Below, piece by piece: positions 18,197 to 26,066 of a stretch of DNA of 64,000 bases. How positions within the stretch are numbered: the stretch's first letter is position 1; every line of letters starts with the position of its first letter. The translations under genes and the position numbers were made by a program. The notes under the pieces were generated by a model that saw only the letters and a list, made by a program, of their open reading frames with translations, was not told the DNA's origin and did no database searches. Source of the stretch: Paenibacillus lignilyticus (GTDB taxonomy: Bacteria > Bacillota > Bacilli > Paenibacillales > Paenibacillaceae); the NCBI RefSeq assembly GCF_017942085.1, contig NZ_JAGKSP010000003.1, forward strand, positions 493,458 to 557,457. Reading direction: 5' to 3'.

Positions 18197-18898
18197 TTAT
18201 TTCTCCGAAATGCTGACGGATTCGATCGTTACATCTTCTGTCGGCTTGCTGTCCGTCGGTTCGCCATTCCCAGGTCCAACCGGCGTATTCGCAATTGCCG
18301 TCACAATGTCCATCCCCTTCGTCACTTTACCGAAGATTGTATAATTCGGCTGCGAGTTGAGGAAATCAGCGCCTGCACCGGTGCAAATAAAGAACTGGCT
18401 GCCACCGCTTTCGGGCTGGCCCGTATTCGCCATGGCTAGAATACCTGCCTCGAACTTATGACCGTTGTTAAACTCATCCGGGATCGTATAGCCGGGTCCG
18501 CCGGTACCGTTGCCAAGCGGATCTCCGCCTTGTATCATGAAATCCTTAATGATCCGATGAAACTTAACGCCGTCATAGAACTTCTCTTTCGAGAGGAACA
18601 CAAAGCTGTTAACGGTCTGAGGTGCATCCTTCGCAAACAGCTCAACCGTGAACTCTCCCTTGTTCGTCTTGAATGTGGCGTTGTAGGCCTTCTCCTTGTC
18701 GATCGCCATAGCAGGCATTTCCGACCAGGACTTCGGTGAATCTTCTTCGTTTGCGGCACCGCCGGAAGTGTTGTTATCTACCGCTTCTGTCGGTGTACCT
18801 TGGTTCTCTTGAACCGAGTTATTGGTTTTGGCTCCACATCCAGCCGTGACAATTAACATGGCTGACAGGATGAATACGAGTGCGGTCCGGTTCATCAT
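18197..18898 (-). CDS. lipoprotein peptidyl-prolyl cis-trans isomerase, cyclophilin type
   Basis: About 233 residues. An N-terminal signal with lipobox VTAGC (Cys near residue 20) predicts a membrane-anchored lipoprotein facing outwards. A Ser/Asn/Glu-rich linker precedes the cyclophilin domain (about residues 70-233) with FHRIIKDFMIQGGDP (catalytic Arg), SQFFIC and IFGKVTKGMDIV. It should help fold secreted proteins. GGAGG lies 11 bases before the ATG pair at 18898/18895; an in-frame TTG at 18916 would lie inside that site. It is 92 bases downstream of the PBP gene. Confidence 0.92.
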   Translation of the reverse strand: MMNRTALVFILSAMLIVTAGCGAKTNNSVQENQGTPTEAVDNNTSGGAANEEDSPKSWSEMPAMAIDKEKAYNATFKTNKGEFTVELFAKDAPQTVNSFVFLSKEKFYDGVKFHRIIKDFMIQGGDPLGNGTGGPGYTIPDEFNNGHKFEAGILAMANTGQPESGGSQFFICTGAGADFLNSQPNYTIFGKVTKGMDIVTAIANTPVGPGNGEPTDSKPTEDVTIESVSISEK

Positions 18899-18990
18899 AA
18901 TCTGAAAATCCTCCAAGCGTTGCGTAATGGTAGTCAGCGTAAAGCGTAAACCGAAAGCTTCGATTTACTTCGAATTACATTTTCGTTCAA

Positions 18991-21591
18991 TTAGGGCGTT
19001 GTGGGAGGGGGCGAGTTGGTCGCCCCGTTCCCATTCGAATTCCCTGCTCCGGGATCAGGCTGGCCATCCGCGGGAACGGAGCCGTCGCCGCCCGGCGTAT
19101 TGCCGGAGTCGCCTGTACCGTTCCCCGGATTGTTGCCATTCCCGCTGCCGGGATCGGTCGGCTGGCCGCCGTTGCCTGGCGTTTCACCACCGTTACCCGG
19201 TGTTTCGCCGCCATTGCCCGGCGTTTCTCCGCCGTTATTCCCATCCCCCGGAGGCGTTGTGCCATCCCCGGGCTCTTCGTCACCAGGAGGCGTTTCATTG
19301 CCGTCTCCCGGCGGAACTTCTCCACCCGGCTCTTCCGTTGGCGGCGGTGTAATCTCCGCTTCCGGAATCTCCACGGTCAATTGATCGGAAGGAGTCCCTT
19401 CCATATCTTTGTTCGCATCATAAGCCGTTACATAATAGGTGTAGCTCATCCCCGGTGCAACGGTCATGTCATCAACAGCCGGCTCTAAGGAATCAAGCAG
19501 CTTCGTAAAGTCCTTCTCGCTTGCTTCCTTCCGATACACATGATACTGAACGCCTTCTCCTTCAACCGGCGACCATGACAGCTTCACAAATGCGGCTGCC
19601 TCATCATAGATCGCATTGAAGTTCGTAATGCCAACCGGCGGTTTCTCTTCCTGGACATCGGAAGGTTTCGCGAAACTGCCTTTCTTCACGCCTTTAATGG
19701 CATCTTTCATGACTTTCCCGAACATGGCGGCGGATTGCGCGCTGCTCTTCTTGATCATATGATTCTTGTCCGTAATATCATAGCCCATCCAAACAACCGC
19801 TGTCCATTCAGCCGTATAGCCGGCGAACCAGGCATCGCGATTATAGCCTGTTTTCAAGCCGGGAATACCATGCTGCGTCGTACCCGTTTTGCCTGCTACC
19901 GGGCGATCAATGCGAGCAGCCGTACCCGTACCGCCTTTCTCGGTTACTGCCTGCATCATATCGGTCATATAGTAAGCCGTTTCCGGACTCATCAGCTGTT
20001 CAGGCTGAGGCGCATCGTACTGGTATAGAACTTCCTCGTTCTTATCGGTAATTTTGATCAACGCGTGCGGATCTACCGATTTGCCTTCATTGGCGAAGGC
20101 GCTGTATGCTCGTGCCATTTCGAACGGGGTAACACCATTGGTTAAACCGCCGAGGCCGATCGCAAGGTTGCGGTCTCTGGAGCTGTCCAGCTCGAAGCCC
20201 ATTTTATCCGCGAATTTCAGACCGGTTTTCACGCCGATCTCGTTTAACAACCATACAGCGGAAGCATTGCGAGACTCTTTCAACGACTGCCTCATCGGGA
20301 CAGGACCGATATATTTCACTTTGTTCGAATCGGTCGGACAGTACGAGCCGTAGCAAGTCTTCACATCCTGCAGAATCGACCACGGATACCAGTCGCCGCT
20401 CTCCACCGCCGGTCCATAGACGGTAATTGGCTTAAAGGCCGAGCCCGGTTGACGACGTTCAACAACGCGGTTCGTGCCTTTGTTCACATAATCCCGGCCG
20501 CCGACCATCCCTTGAATCTCGCCGTTACGGTGGTCGACGATGATCATCGCGCCTTGAACCTGCTTATCGTCGACACTCTTCTCGAAGTTGTCGTCATCTT
20601 CGAATTCGCGCGCCATGACCGATTGCGCTTGCGTATTCAAGGTCGTATAAATTTTGTAACCGCCGACGCGCAGTTCTTCCTCGGTTAAACCGCTCTTCTC
20701 CACCGCTTCATCGACGACATAATCAATGAATGTAAGATTGGAATCGTCCGCCGTGTTCGTTTGATTCTCCGGACGCTTATATTCAACAGCCTTGGCTTCA
20801 TCCATCTCGGCCTGCGTGATGTAGCCCTGATCAAACATGAGCTGCAGAACGACCGAGCGTCGCTCTTGCGAATTAATCGGATTATTAATCGGGTTATAAT
20901 TGCCCGGTGCCTTCGGAATGGCAGCTAAGGTCGCCATTTGCCATAGCTTGAGATCTTTAAGCTCGGTGTCAAAGTAAAAGCTCGCCGCTTCTTTAATCCC
21001 ATAAGCACCTTTACCGAAGTAAATCCGGTTTAAATACATCGTAATGATCTCGTCTTTGGTTTTCTTATGCTCCAATGCAATGGCAATTGAAGCTTCCGTT
21101 GCTTTACGGAAGAAGGTTTTGTCCTGCGTCAGGAACAAATTCTTCGCGAGCTGCTGGGTTATTGTACTGCCGCCCTCAACTGCGCTGCGAGCCACGATAT
21201 CTTTTACAACCGCTCTTCCGATTGAATAAAGGTCGATCCCGGAATGTTCCTCGAAGCGGCGGTCCTCTGTCGCAATGACGGCTTCGCGCATAAGTAACGG
21301 AATGTCATCAAACTCCACCGTTTCGCGGTTTCCGCCAGCCGAAGACAGCTTGGTAACTTCTTTGCCCTTCGCATCATAAATCGTCGAAGATTCCGGCAAT
21401 ATGAATTTATCCTGATTCTCGGCCAGAATGCGTTCGCCGTTCAAAATAATCAACAAATAACCGATGATGCCGCATACTATGGCAACCGCCCCGGTAAAAA
21501 ACAGCCAGACGGCCCATTTACGTTTTTTGTTGGTTTTCTTGCTTTTTTTCTCTACCTTCTTGTTCCTCGTGCTGCGTGGTCCATCAGCCAT
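18991..21591 (-). CDS. bifunctional class A penicillin-binding protein (PBP1a/1b type)
   Basis: 866 residues that polymerise and crosslink peptidoglycan at the outer membrane face. There is a Lys-rich cytoplasmic tail and one transmembrane helix (about residues 27-49). The GT51 glycosyltransferase has ATEDRRFEEHSG (catalytic Glu near 108) and GGSTITQQLAKN. The transpeptidase has SAFK (nucleophile Ser near residue 392), SRN and KTG. A fibronectin type III-like domain follows at about 660-755. The last 100 residues are a Gly/Pro/Glu/Asn tail with a heptad NGGETPG repeated three to four times, encoded by a 21-base tandem repeat near 19168-19235. Such tails occur in Paenibacillus and Bacillus PBPs and may span or bind the wall. 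Confidence 0.93.
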   Translation of the reverse strand: MADGPRSTRNKKVEKKSKKTNKKRKWAVWLFFTGAVAIVCGIIGYLLIILNGERILAENQDKFILPESSTIYDAKGKEVTKLSSAGGNRETVEFDDIPLLMREAVIATEDRRFEEHSGIDLYSIGRAVVKDIVARSAVEGGSTITQQLAKNLFLTQDKTFFRKATEASIAIALEHKKTKDEIITMYLNRIYFGKGAYGIKEAASFYFDTELKDLKLWQMATLAAIPKAPGNYNPINNPINSQERRSVVLQLMFDQGYITQAEMDEAKAVEYKRPENQTNTADDSNLTFIDYVVDEAVEKSGLTEEELRVGGYKIYTTLNTQAQSVMAREFEDDDNFEKSVDDKQVQGAMIIVDHRNGEIQGMVGGRDYVNKGTNRVVERRQPGSAFKPITVYGPAVESGDWYPWSILQDVKTCYGSYCPTDSNKVKYIGPVPMRQSLKESRNASAVWLLNEIGVKTGLKFADKMGFELDSSRDRNLAIGLGGLTNGVTPFEMARAYSAFANEGKSVDPHALIKITDKNEEVLYQYDAPQPEQLMSPETAYYMTDMMQAVTEKGGTGTAARIDRPVAGKTGTTQHGIPGLKTGYNRDAWFAGYTAEWTAVVWMGYDITDKNHMIKKSSAQSAAMFGKVMKDAIKGVKKGSFAKPSDVQEEKPPVGITNFNAIYDEAAAFVKLSWSPVEGEGVQYHVYRKEASEKDFTKLLDSLEPAVDDMTVAPGMSYTYYVTAYDANKDMEGTPSDQLTVEIPEAEITPPPTEEPGGEVPPGDGNETPPGDEEPGDGTTPPGDGNNGGETPGNGGETPGNGGETPGNGGQPTDPGSGNGNNPGNGTGDSGNTPGGDGSVPADGQPDPGAGNSNGNGATNSPPPTTP

Positions 21592-21711
21592 AAGCTCAGG
21601 TCCCCTCCAGTTCTGTCACTCCTAAATTGTGCACTCTCTCTATTTATACCCTATATGAGTAAACGGCAACAGGAGGTTTGAAACATCTTCATCCGGCGAA
21701 CTCCTGCCCAT

Positions 21712-21750
21712 CAAAAAAAGAACAACCCTGCACGTCGCAAGGGTTGCTCT
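21712..21750 (-). terminator. terminator after hfq
   Basis: Stem GAGCAACCCT paired with AGGGTTGTTC, followed on the minus strand by seven T residues. It ends the mutS-to-hfq run. Confidence 0.85.
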
Positions 21751-21815
21751 GTCGTGCCGCTATCCAATTAAACGTTACATGTTCTGAAAAGGTTTCAAAA
21801 CATGCGCTCCGGAAG

Positions 21816-22055
21816 TTACGCTTCGTTGTCTTGAACCTGCATGAGCGAAACATTGCGCTGCGGGGTAAAAGTCGAGATCGCATGCTTGTACACCATTTGC
21901 TGACGGCCTTCGCTGTCAATGACGATCGTGAAGTTGTCGAATGCTTTGATGACACCGCGAATTTGAAAACCGTTTGTCAAATAAACGGTTACCGGCACGC
22001 TGTCTTTGCGGAGTTGATTCAGAAATGTATCCTGAATGTTGATTGATTTGTTCAT
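21816..22055 (-). CDS. hfq: RNA chaperone Hfq
   Basis: A 79-residue Sm-fold protein that forms a hexameric ring binding small RNAs and mRNAs. The Sm1 region ([21 protein letters not shown]) and the Sm2 signature YKHAIST are intact. The length matches the short Firmicute form (about 73-80). Its ATG overlaps the miaA stop by four bases, so translation is probably coupled; miaA-hfq adjacency is widespread in bacteria. Confidence 0.96.
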   Translation of the reverse strand: MNKSINIQDTFLNQLRKDSVPVTVYLTNGFQIRGVIKAFDNFTIVIDSEGRQQMVYKHAISTFTPQRNVSLMQVQDNEA

Positions 22056-23065
22056 TGCGCGTTACCCCCATCGTCAAAAGGTTGGTTAAAAGTATATTCA
22101 ATATCGATCTTAAACTTTCCTGCTATTATACCATAAATTGCTTGCAAATTCTTGTGAAAATTTTCATCCGTGTCAATCCAATGGATATCGCTCATATGGC
22201 GGAACCAAGACAGCTGTCTTTTGGCAAACCGCCTGGTATCGCGTTTAAGCAGTTCAACAGCTTCTTCGAGCGTGAGATGACCTTCTAAATAAAGGACGAT
22301 TTCCTTGTAGCCAAGTCCGTGCATCGACACCGCATTCGCCGGAACACCGTCAGCAAGCAGCCTCTTAACCTCGTCGACAAGTCCTTCATCCATCATGGCA
22401 TCAACTCGCTCGTTGATCCGTTCATACAGCTTCGCGCGGTCCATTGTGAGACCGACAATACAGAGTTCGAACGGCGAAGTCTTTTTCTGTCCTTCTAGCT
22501 GCTGCGAAACCGTCGAACCTGTCAAGTGATGCACTTCCAACGCGCGAATGACGCGGCGCTGGTCGTTCGGATGCAGCCGATCGGCCGCCTCCGAATCTAC
22601 GGCGCGAAGCCTTTCATGAAGCGCTTCTGCGCCATGCGCCAATGCATAGAGGCGCTGCTCTTCCCGATAAGCATCATCAGAGCCCACTTCGGCAAAATCA
22701 TAACCATAGGCGACCGATTCCACATATAGTCCGGTACCGCCTACGATAAAAGGCAGCTTGCCCCGGCTCTCAATCTCCGGAATAAGCACCGCGCAGCGCT
22801 CTTGAAATTCAGCAACCGAGAAGGAATGGGTCGGATCGCAAATATCGATTAAATGATGCGGGATCCCTTCCCGCTCCTCCGGTTTGATTTTGGCGGTACC
22901 GATGTCCATGCCTTTATAAACTTGAATGGAGTCGCCGGAAATGATTTCGGCATTGCATGCTTTGGCGAGCTCCAGGCTTAATCTTGTTTTGCCGACCGCT
23001 GTCGGGCCGATCAGCACTAGCAGCTTCGGCTTGCTGCTCTCTGTATGGGTTGTCGCTGAGCTCAT
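22052..23065 (-). CDS. miaA: tRNA dimethylallyltransferase MiaA
   Basis: A 337-residue enzyme that adds a dimethylallyl group to A37 of tRNAs reading UNN codons. Motifs are the P-loop GPTAVGKT (residues 19-26), [32 protein letters not shown] and the C-terminal [12 protein letters not shown]. The extra 20 residues at the N-terminus (Ser/Thr-rich) are not conserved in the family. It overlaps its neighbours by four bases at both ends (the methyltransferase upstream and hfq downstream). Confidence 0.96.
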   Translation of the reverse strand: MSSATTHTESSKPKLLVLIGPTAVGKTRLSLELAKACNAEIISGDSIQVYKGMDIGTAKIKPEEREGIPHHLIDICDPTHSFSVAEFQERCAVLIPEIESRGKLPFIVGGTGLYVESVAYGYDFAEVGSDDAYREEQRLYALAHGAEALHERLRAVDSEAADRLHPNDQRRVIRALEVHHLTGSTVSQQLEGQKKTSPFELCIVGLTMDRAKLYERINERVDAMMDEGLVDEVKRLLADGVPANAVSMHGLGYKEIVLYLEGHLTLEEAVELLKRDTRRFAKRQLSWFRHMSDIHWIDTDENFHKNLQAIYGIIAGKFKIDIEYTFNQPFDDGGNAQ

Positions 23066-23832
23066 GTTGGCAGAATCACTCCGTAAGCTATTTTATTAAT
23101 ATGCCGCCGCTCGAAGCCAAGCCGCTGAAATTCATCGCTGCCTTGGTGCTCCTTGAGGACAACCATTTTGCGGGCTACACGGGTGGCCTGACGAACCGAT
23201 TCTTCCTGAAGCGCCTCATTGTTGGCGAGTCCTCGCAAGGGCTGTAACGCAGATGAATCATGCATCGGCTTGCGGAACATCGGATCGAAGTAAACGATAT
23301 CCACGCTTTTATCCGGCAAAGCGGACAAATAGTCGATATGGTTCGTATGACGCATTTCAATTCGACGCAGCGCCGCGTTCACGTCTGCATGCTCGGTCTC
23401 GTAAGTCTTCAGCCCTTCACGAACGACGGTATACAGCATCCTTTCGCTTTCAAGCGCCGTTACGCGGCCTTCTTCCCCAACTGCGAAAGCAAAAACCAGC
23501 GCATCTGAGCCTAGGCCTGCCGTGCAATCAATAACATGATCGCCGGGCTGACAGCCTGTGAGCGAGACAAGCGGATCGGCTTCGCCTTTGCGCATCCGTT
23601 TCACGCGCACATAAGCCATGCTGGGATGAAAATACAGCGGCTCCTCCGATTCCTCATAATAGCGTAGTCCTCGGTCGTCCGCAACAAGCAGGCGATTGTC
23701 GTTGTATTTCGTTTTGAGCAGGCTGAGCGAGTCTTGTTTACGAGGAACAAATCGGCCTCCAAGCTCTTCTGCCAGCCCGGCAGCATAGGCAGCCTGCTCC
23801 GGTGTAGGCTTGTGCGGCGTAGTGACGATCAT
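23062..23832 (-). CDS. class I SAM-dependent methyltransferase, RsmJ-like
   Basis: A 256-residue methyltransferase. The SAM-binding motif I is VIDCTAGLGSDAL near residues 100-112, motif II is VTALE, and the catalytic segment IVYFDPMFRKP (about residue 180) resembles the DPMFP motif of RsmJ, which methylates guanosine 1516 of 16S rRNA. The family match is at the superfamily level; the rRNA target is an inference. It sits between mutL and miaA with ATGA overlaps on both sides, so it belongs to the same transcript. Confidence 0.85.
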   Translation of the reverse strand: MIVTTPHKPTPEQAAYAAGLAEELGGRFVPRKQDSLSLLKTKYNDNRLLVADDRGLRYYEESEEPLYFHPSMAYVRVKRMRKGEADPLVSLTGCQPGDHVIDCTAGLGSDALVFAFAVGEEGRVTALESERMLYTVVREGLKTYETEHADVNAALRRIEMRHTNHIDYLSALPDKSVDIVYFDPMFRKPMHDSSALQPLRGLANNEALQEESVRQATRVARKMVVLKEHQGSDEFQRLGFERRHINKIAYGVILPT

Positions 23833-26042
23833 GACATCACCCGCTTAAACATCTTCTCCAGCTGATAGGTGGTCATATGGACCACAATCGGTCTGCCATG
23901 CGGGCAAGTGTAAGGCTGGATGCATGCTCCAAGTCTGCGCAGCAGTCCTTCGCCTTCTTCGCGCGTCAATCTGTCATTCGCTTTGATGGATGCTTTGCAG
24001 GAACACATGATGGCGGATTTCTCTCGCATTTTGCCGATATCGATTGCTCCTCGCTCACTGATGAGCCACTCGGCCATCTCTTCGATGACATTGTGTTCTT
24101 CGCCTTCAGGGAGCCATTCCGGATAGGAGCGCACTAAGAAGGTATGCGCCCCGAACGGTTCGAGCTCGACACCGGCCGCCTGCATGTAATGCAGCTTGCC
24201 CTTCAAGGCAGCCGCCTCCGCTTGCGTAAATTCCATGGTCAGCGGCACTAGCAGCTGCTGACTTGCCTGCTCCGGTCTGCTGAATTTCTCGAAGAAATAT
24301 TCATAATTGATACGTTCATGCGCCGCATGCTGGTCGATCAAGAAGAGTCCCTCTTCGTTCTGCGCGATGATATAGGTGCCATGCAGCTGCCCGATCCAGT
24401 ACAGCTCGGGAAACGCCGGCGTTGCAGGATCACGCGGCGGTTGAGATACGGCTGCGTAGCTTGATGAAACCGCTCGGGCGCTTGTGAAATCATTTGAATT
24501 GCTCGCATGGCTATCAGACGCTTGGGCAGACTCCGGTGCATTGCCGGCAGTGGAAGCCGGCTTAGCGCCTTGATCCGGTTGGCTTCCTACGTTATTCGGC
24601 GCGTAGTTCGGCTCGGATTCCCGCGCAATCGCCCCCTGTGTGCTTGGCGGTGCGTAGAGTCGTTCCGTCGCATCTTTGGGAATGGCAGCTCGATTGACTC
24701 CTGCTTGCCAATCCGGCGTATAACTGCGGCTCTCTTGACTGCGAGACTGAGCATTGTTGTTGCTGGCAATCGATTGCGGCTTTTCCCCCAAGGTCGTCGC
24801 CTGATACGGCTGCTTTGCTTGCGGTTGCTGCGGTGCTGCAGCGGAGGGAACGCCGGAATTGCTGCTCGCAATCGCTTCCTCCGCAATATCCAGAGCTGCA
24901 GCGATTTCTGCCGCAGATAACGCTTGCCCGCCAGACGGGGCTGTTGACGGCGCAGCCTTCGGGAACGTATCATCCGGTTGATGGAAAGAGATACGATCCT
25001 GAATGAACAGCGGCTTCGAGCGTTCTGTAGTCGCTGCCGGGCCAGGGATATGCCGCTGCTTGCCGAGTGCGCGTTTGACAGCTTCCTCGATAAACTCGCG
25101 CAATTCCGCTTCTTTGCTGAAGCGCACCTCCATTTTGGAAGGATGCACGTTAACGTCCAGCAAGCTCGGATGCATGCCGAGCTCGAGCACGACCATAGGG
25201 AATCGATTAATCGGAAGCAGCGTGTGATAGGCTTGCATAATCGCCTGATTGATCACGAAGCTCCGGATATACCTGCCATTCACGACGATTGTAATTCCAT
25301 TGCGGTTCGATCTCGTCTGCTCGGGTTTCGAAATAAAGCCTTGCAGCTCATAATCCGGATGTTCGCCGGAAACCGGCAGCATCGCCTTAGCCGTCGCTGT
25401 GCCATAAATCGCCGCAAAGGCTTGCAAACGATCGCCGCTCCCTAATGTGCGAAGCAGCAGACCGCCGTTATGCTTTAATGTAAAAGCGATCCCGGGATGC
25501 GCCAGCGCCAGACGGTTGACGTAATCCGCAATATGACCGATCTCCGTTTGGATCGTCTTCATATACTTAAGCCTGGCAGGTGTATTATAAAACAGCTCGC
25601 GCACGCTAATATCCGTCCCTTGCGGCGCATTGGCTTCTTCATTTGCAGTAATCGTACCGCCTTCAATAACAAGCCGCCGGCCAAGCCCGGTTTTCTCCGG
25701 GGATGACACACATTCTACGCGGGCTACAGCGGCAATACTCGGAAGCGCCTCACCGCGGAAGCCGAGGCTCGCGATACGAAACAAATCTTTGCTGGACGAA
25801 ATTTTACTCGTTGCATGTCTGTAGAACGCCGTCTCGATATCATCGCCCTCGATGCCGGAGCCGTTGTCCGTTACGCGCACAAGGGTCAGACCGCCCTCTT
25901 CGATTACGATATCGATGGCACTGCTGCCTGCGTCAACCGCATTCTCTACGAGTTCCTTCACTACGGACGATGGCCGCTCCACCACTTCGCCTGCGGCGAT
26001 TTGGTTGGCTAATTGCTCGTCCAAGATGCGGATTTTGCTCAT
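23829..26042 (-). CDS. mutL: DNA mismatch repair protein MutL
   Basis: About 737 residues. The N-terminal GHKL ATPase has IAAGEVVERP, ELVENAVDAG, DNGSGI and FRGEAL. A variable linker (about residues 340-530) is very rich in Gln, Ser, Ala and Pro. The C-terminal dimerisation domain carries the endonuclease motif DQHAAHERINYE plus ACKASIKA and CPHGRP, so this MutL should nick DNA itself, as expected in a species without MutH. The family start is MSKIRIL (26042); an ATG three codons upstream (26051) lies only three bases from GGAGG. It follows mutS by about 20 bases. Confidence 0.95.
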   Translation of the reverse strand: MSKIRILDEQLANQIAAGEVVERPSSVVKELVENAVDAGSSAIDIVIEEGGLTLVRVTDNGSGIEGDDIETAFYRHATSKISSSKDLFRIASLGFRGEALPSIAAVARVECVSSPEKTGLGRRLVIEGGTITANEEANAPQGTDISVRELFYNTPARLKYMKTIQTEIGHIADYVNRLALAHPGIAFTLKHNGGLLLRTLGSGDRLQAFAAIYGTATAKAMLPVSGEHPDYELQGFISKPEQTRSNRNGITIVVNGRYIRSFVINQAIMQAYHTLLPINRFPMVVLELGMHPSLLDVNVHPSKMEVRFSKEAELREFIEEAVKRALGKQRHIPGPAATTERSKPLFIQDRISFHQPDDTFPKAAPSTAPSGGQALSAAEIAAALDIAEEAIASSNSGVPSAAAPQQPQAKQPYQATTLGEKPQSIASNNNAQSRSQESRSYTPDWQAGVNRAAIPKDATERLYAPPSTQGAIARESEPNYAPNNVGSQPDQGAKPASTAGNAPESAQASDSHASNSNDFTSARAVSSSYAAVSQPPRDPATPAFPELYWIGQLHGTYIIAQNEEGLFLIDQHAAHERINYEYFFEKFSRPEQASQQLLVPLTMEFTQAEAAALKGKLHYMQAAGVELEPFGAHTFLVRSYPEWLPEGEEHNVIEEMAEWLISERGAIDIGKMREKSAIMCSCKASIKANDRLTREEGEGLLRRLGACIQPYTCPHGRPIVVHMTTYQLEKMFKRVMS

Positions 26043-26066
26043 CTCGACCATACACCTCCTCAGCTA

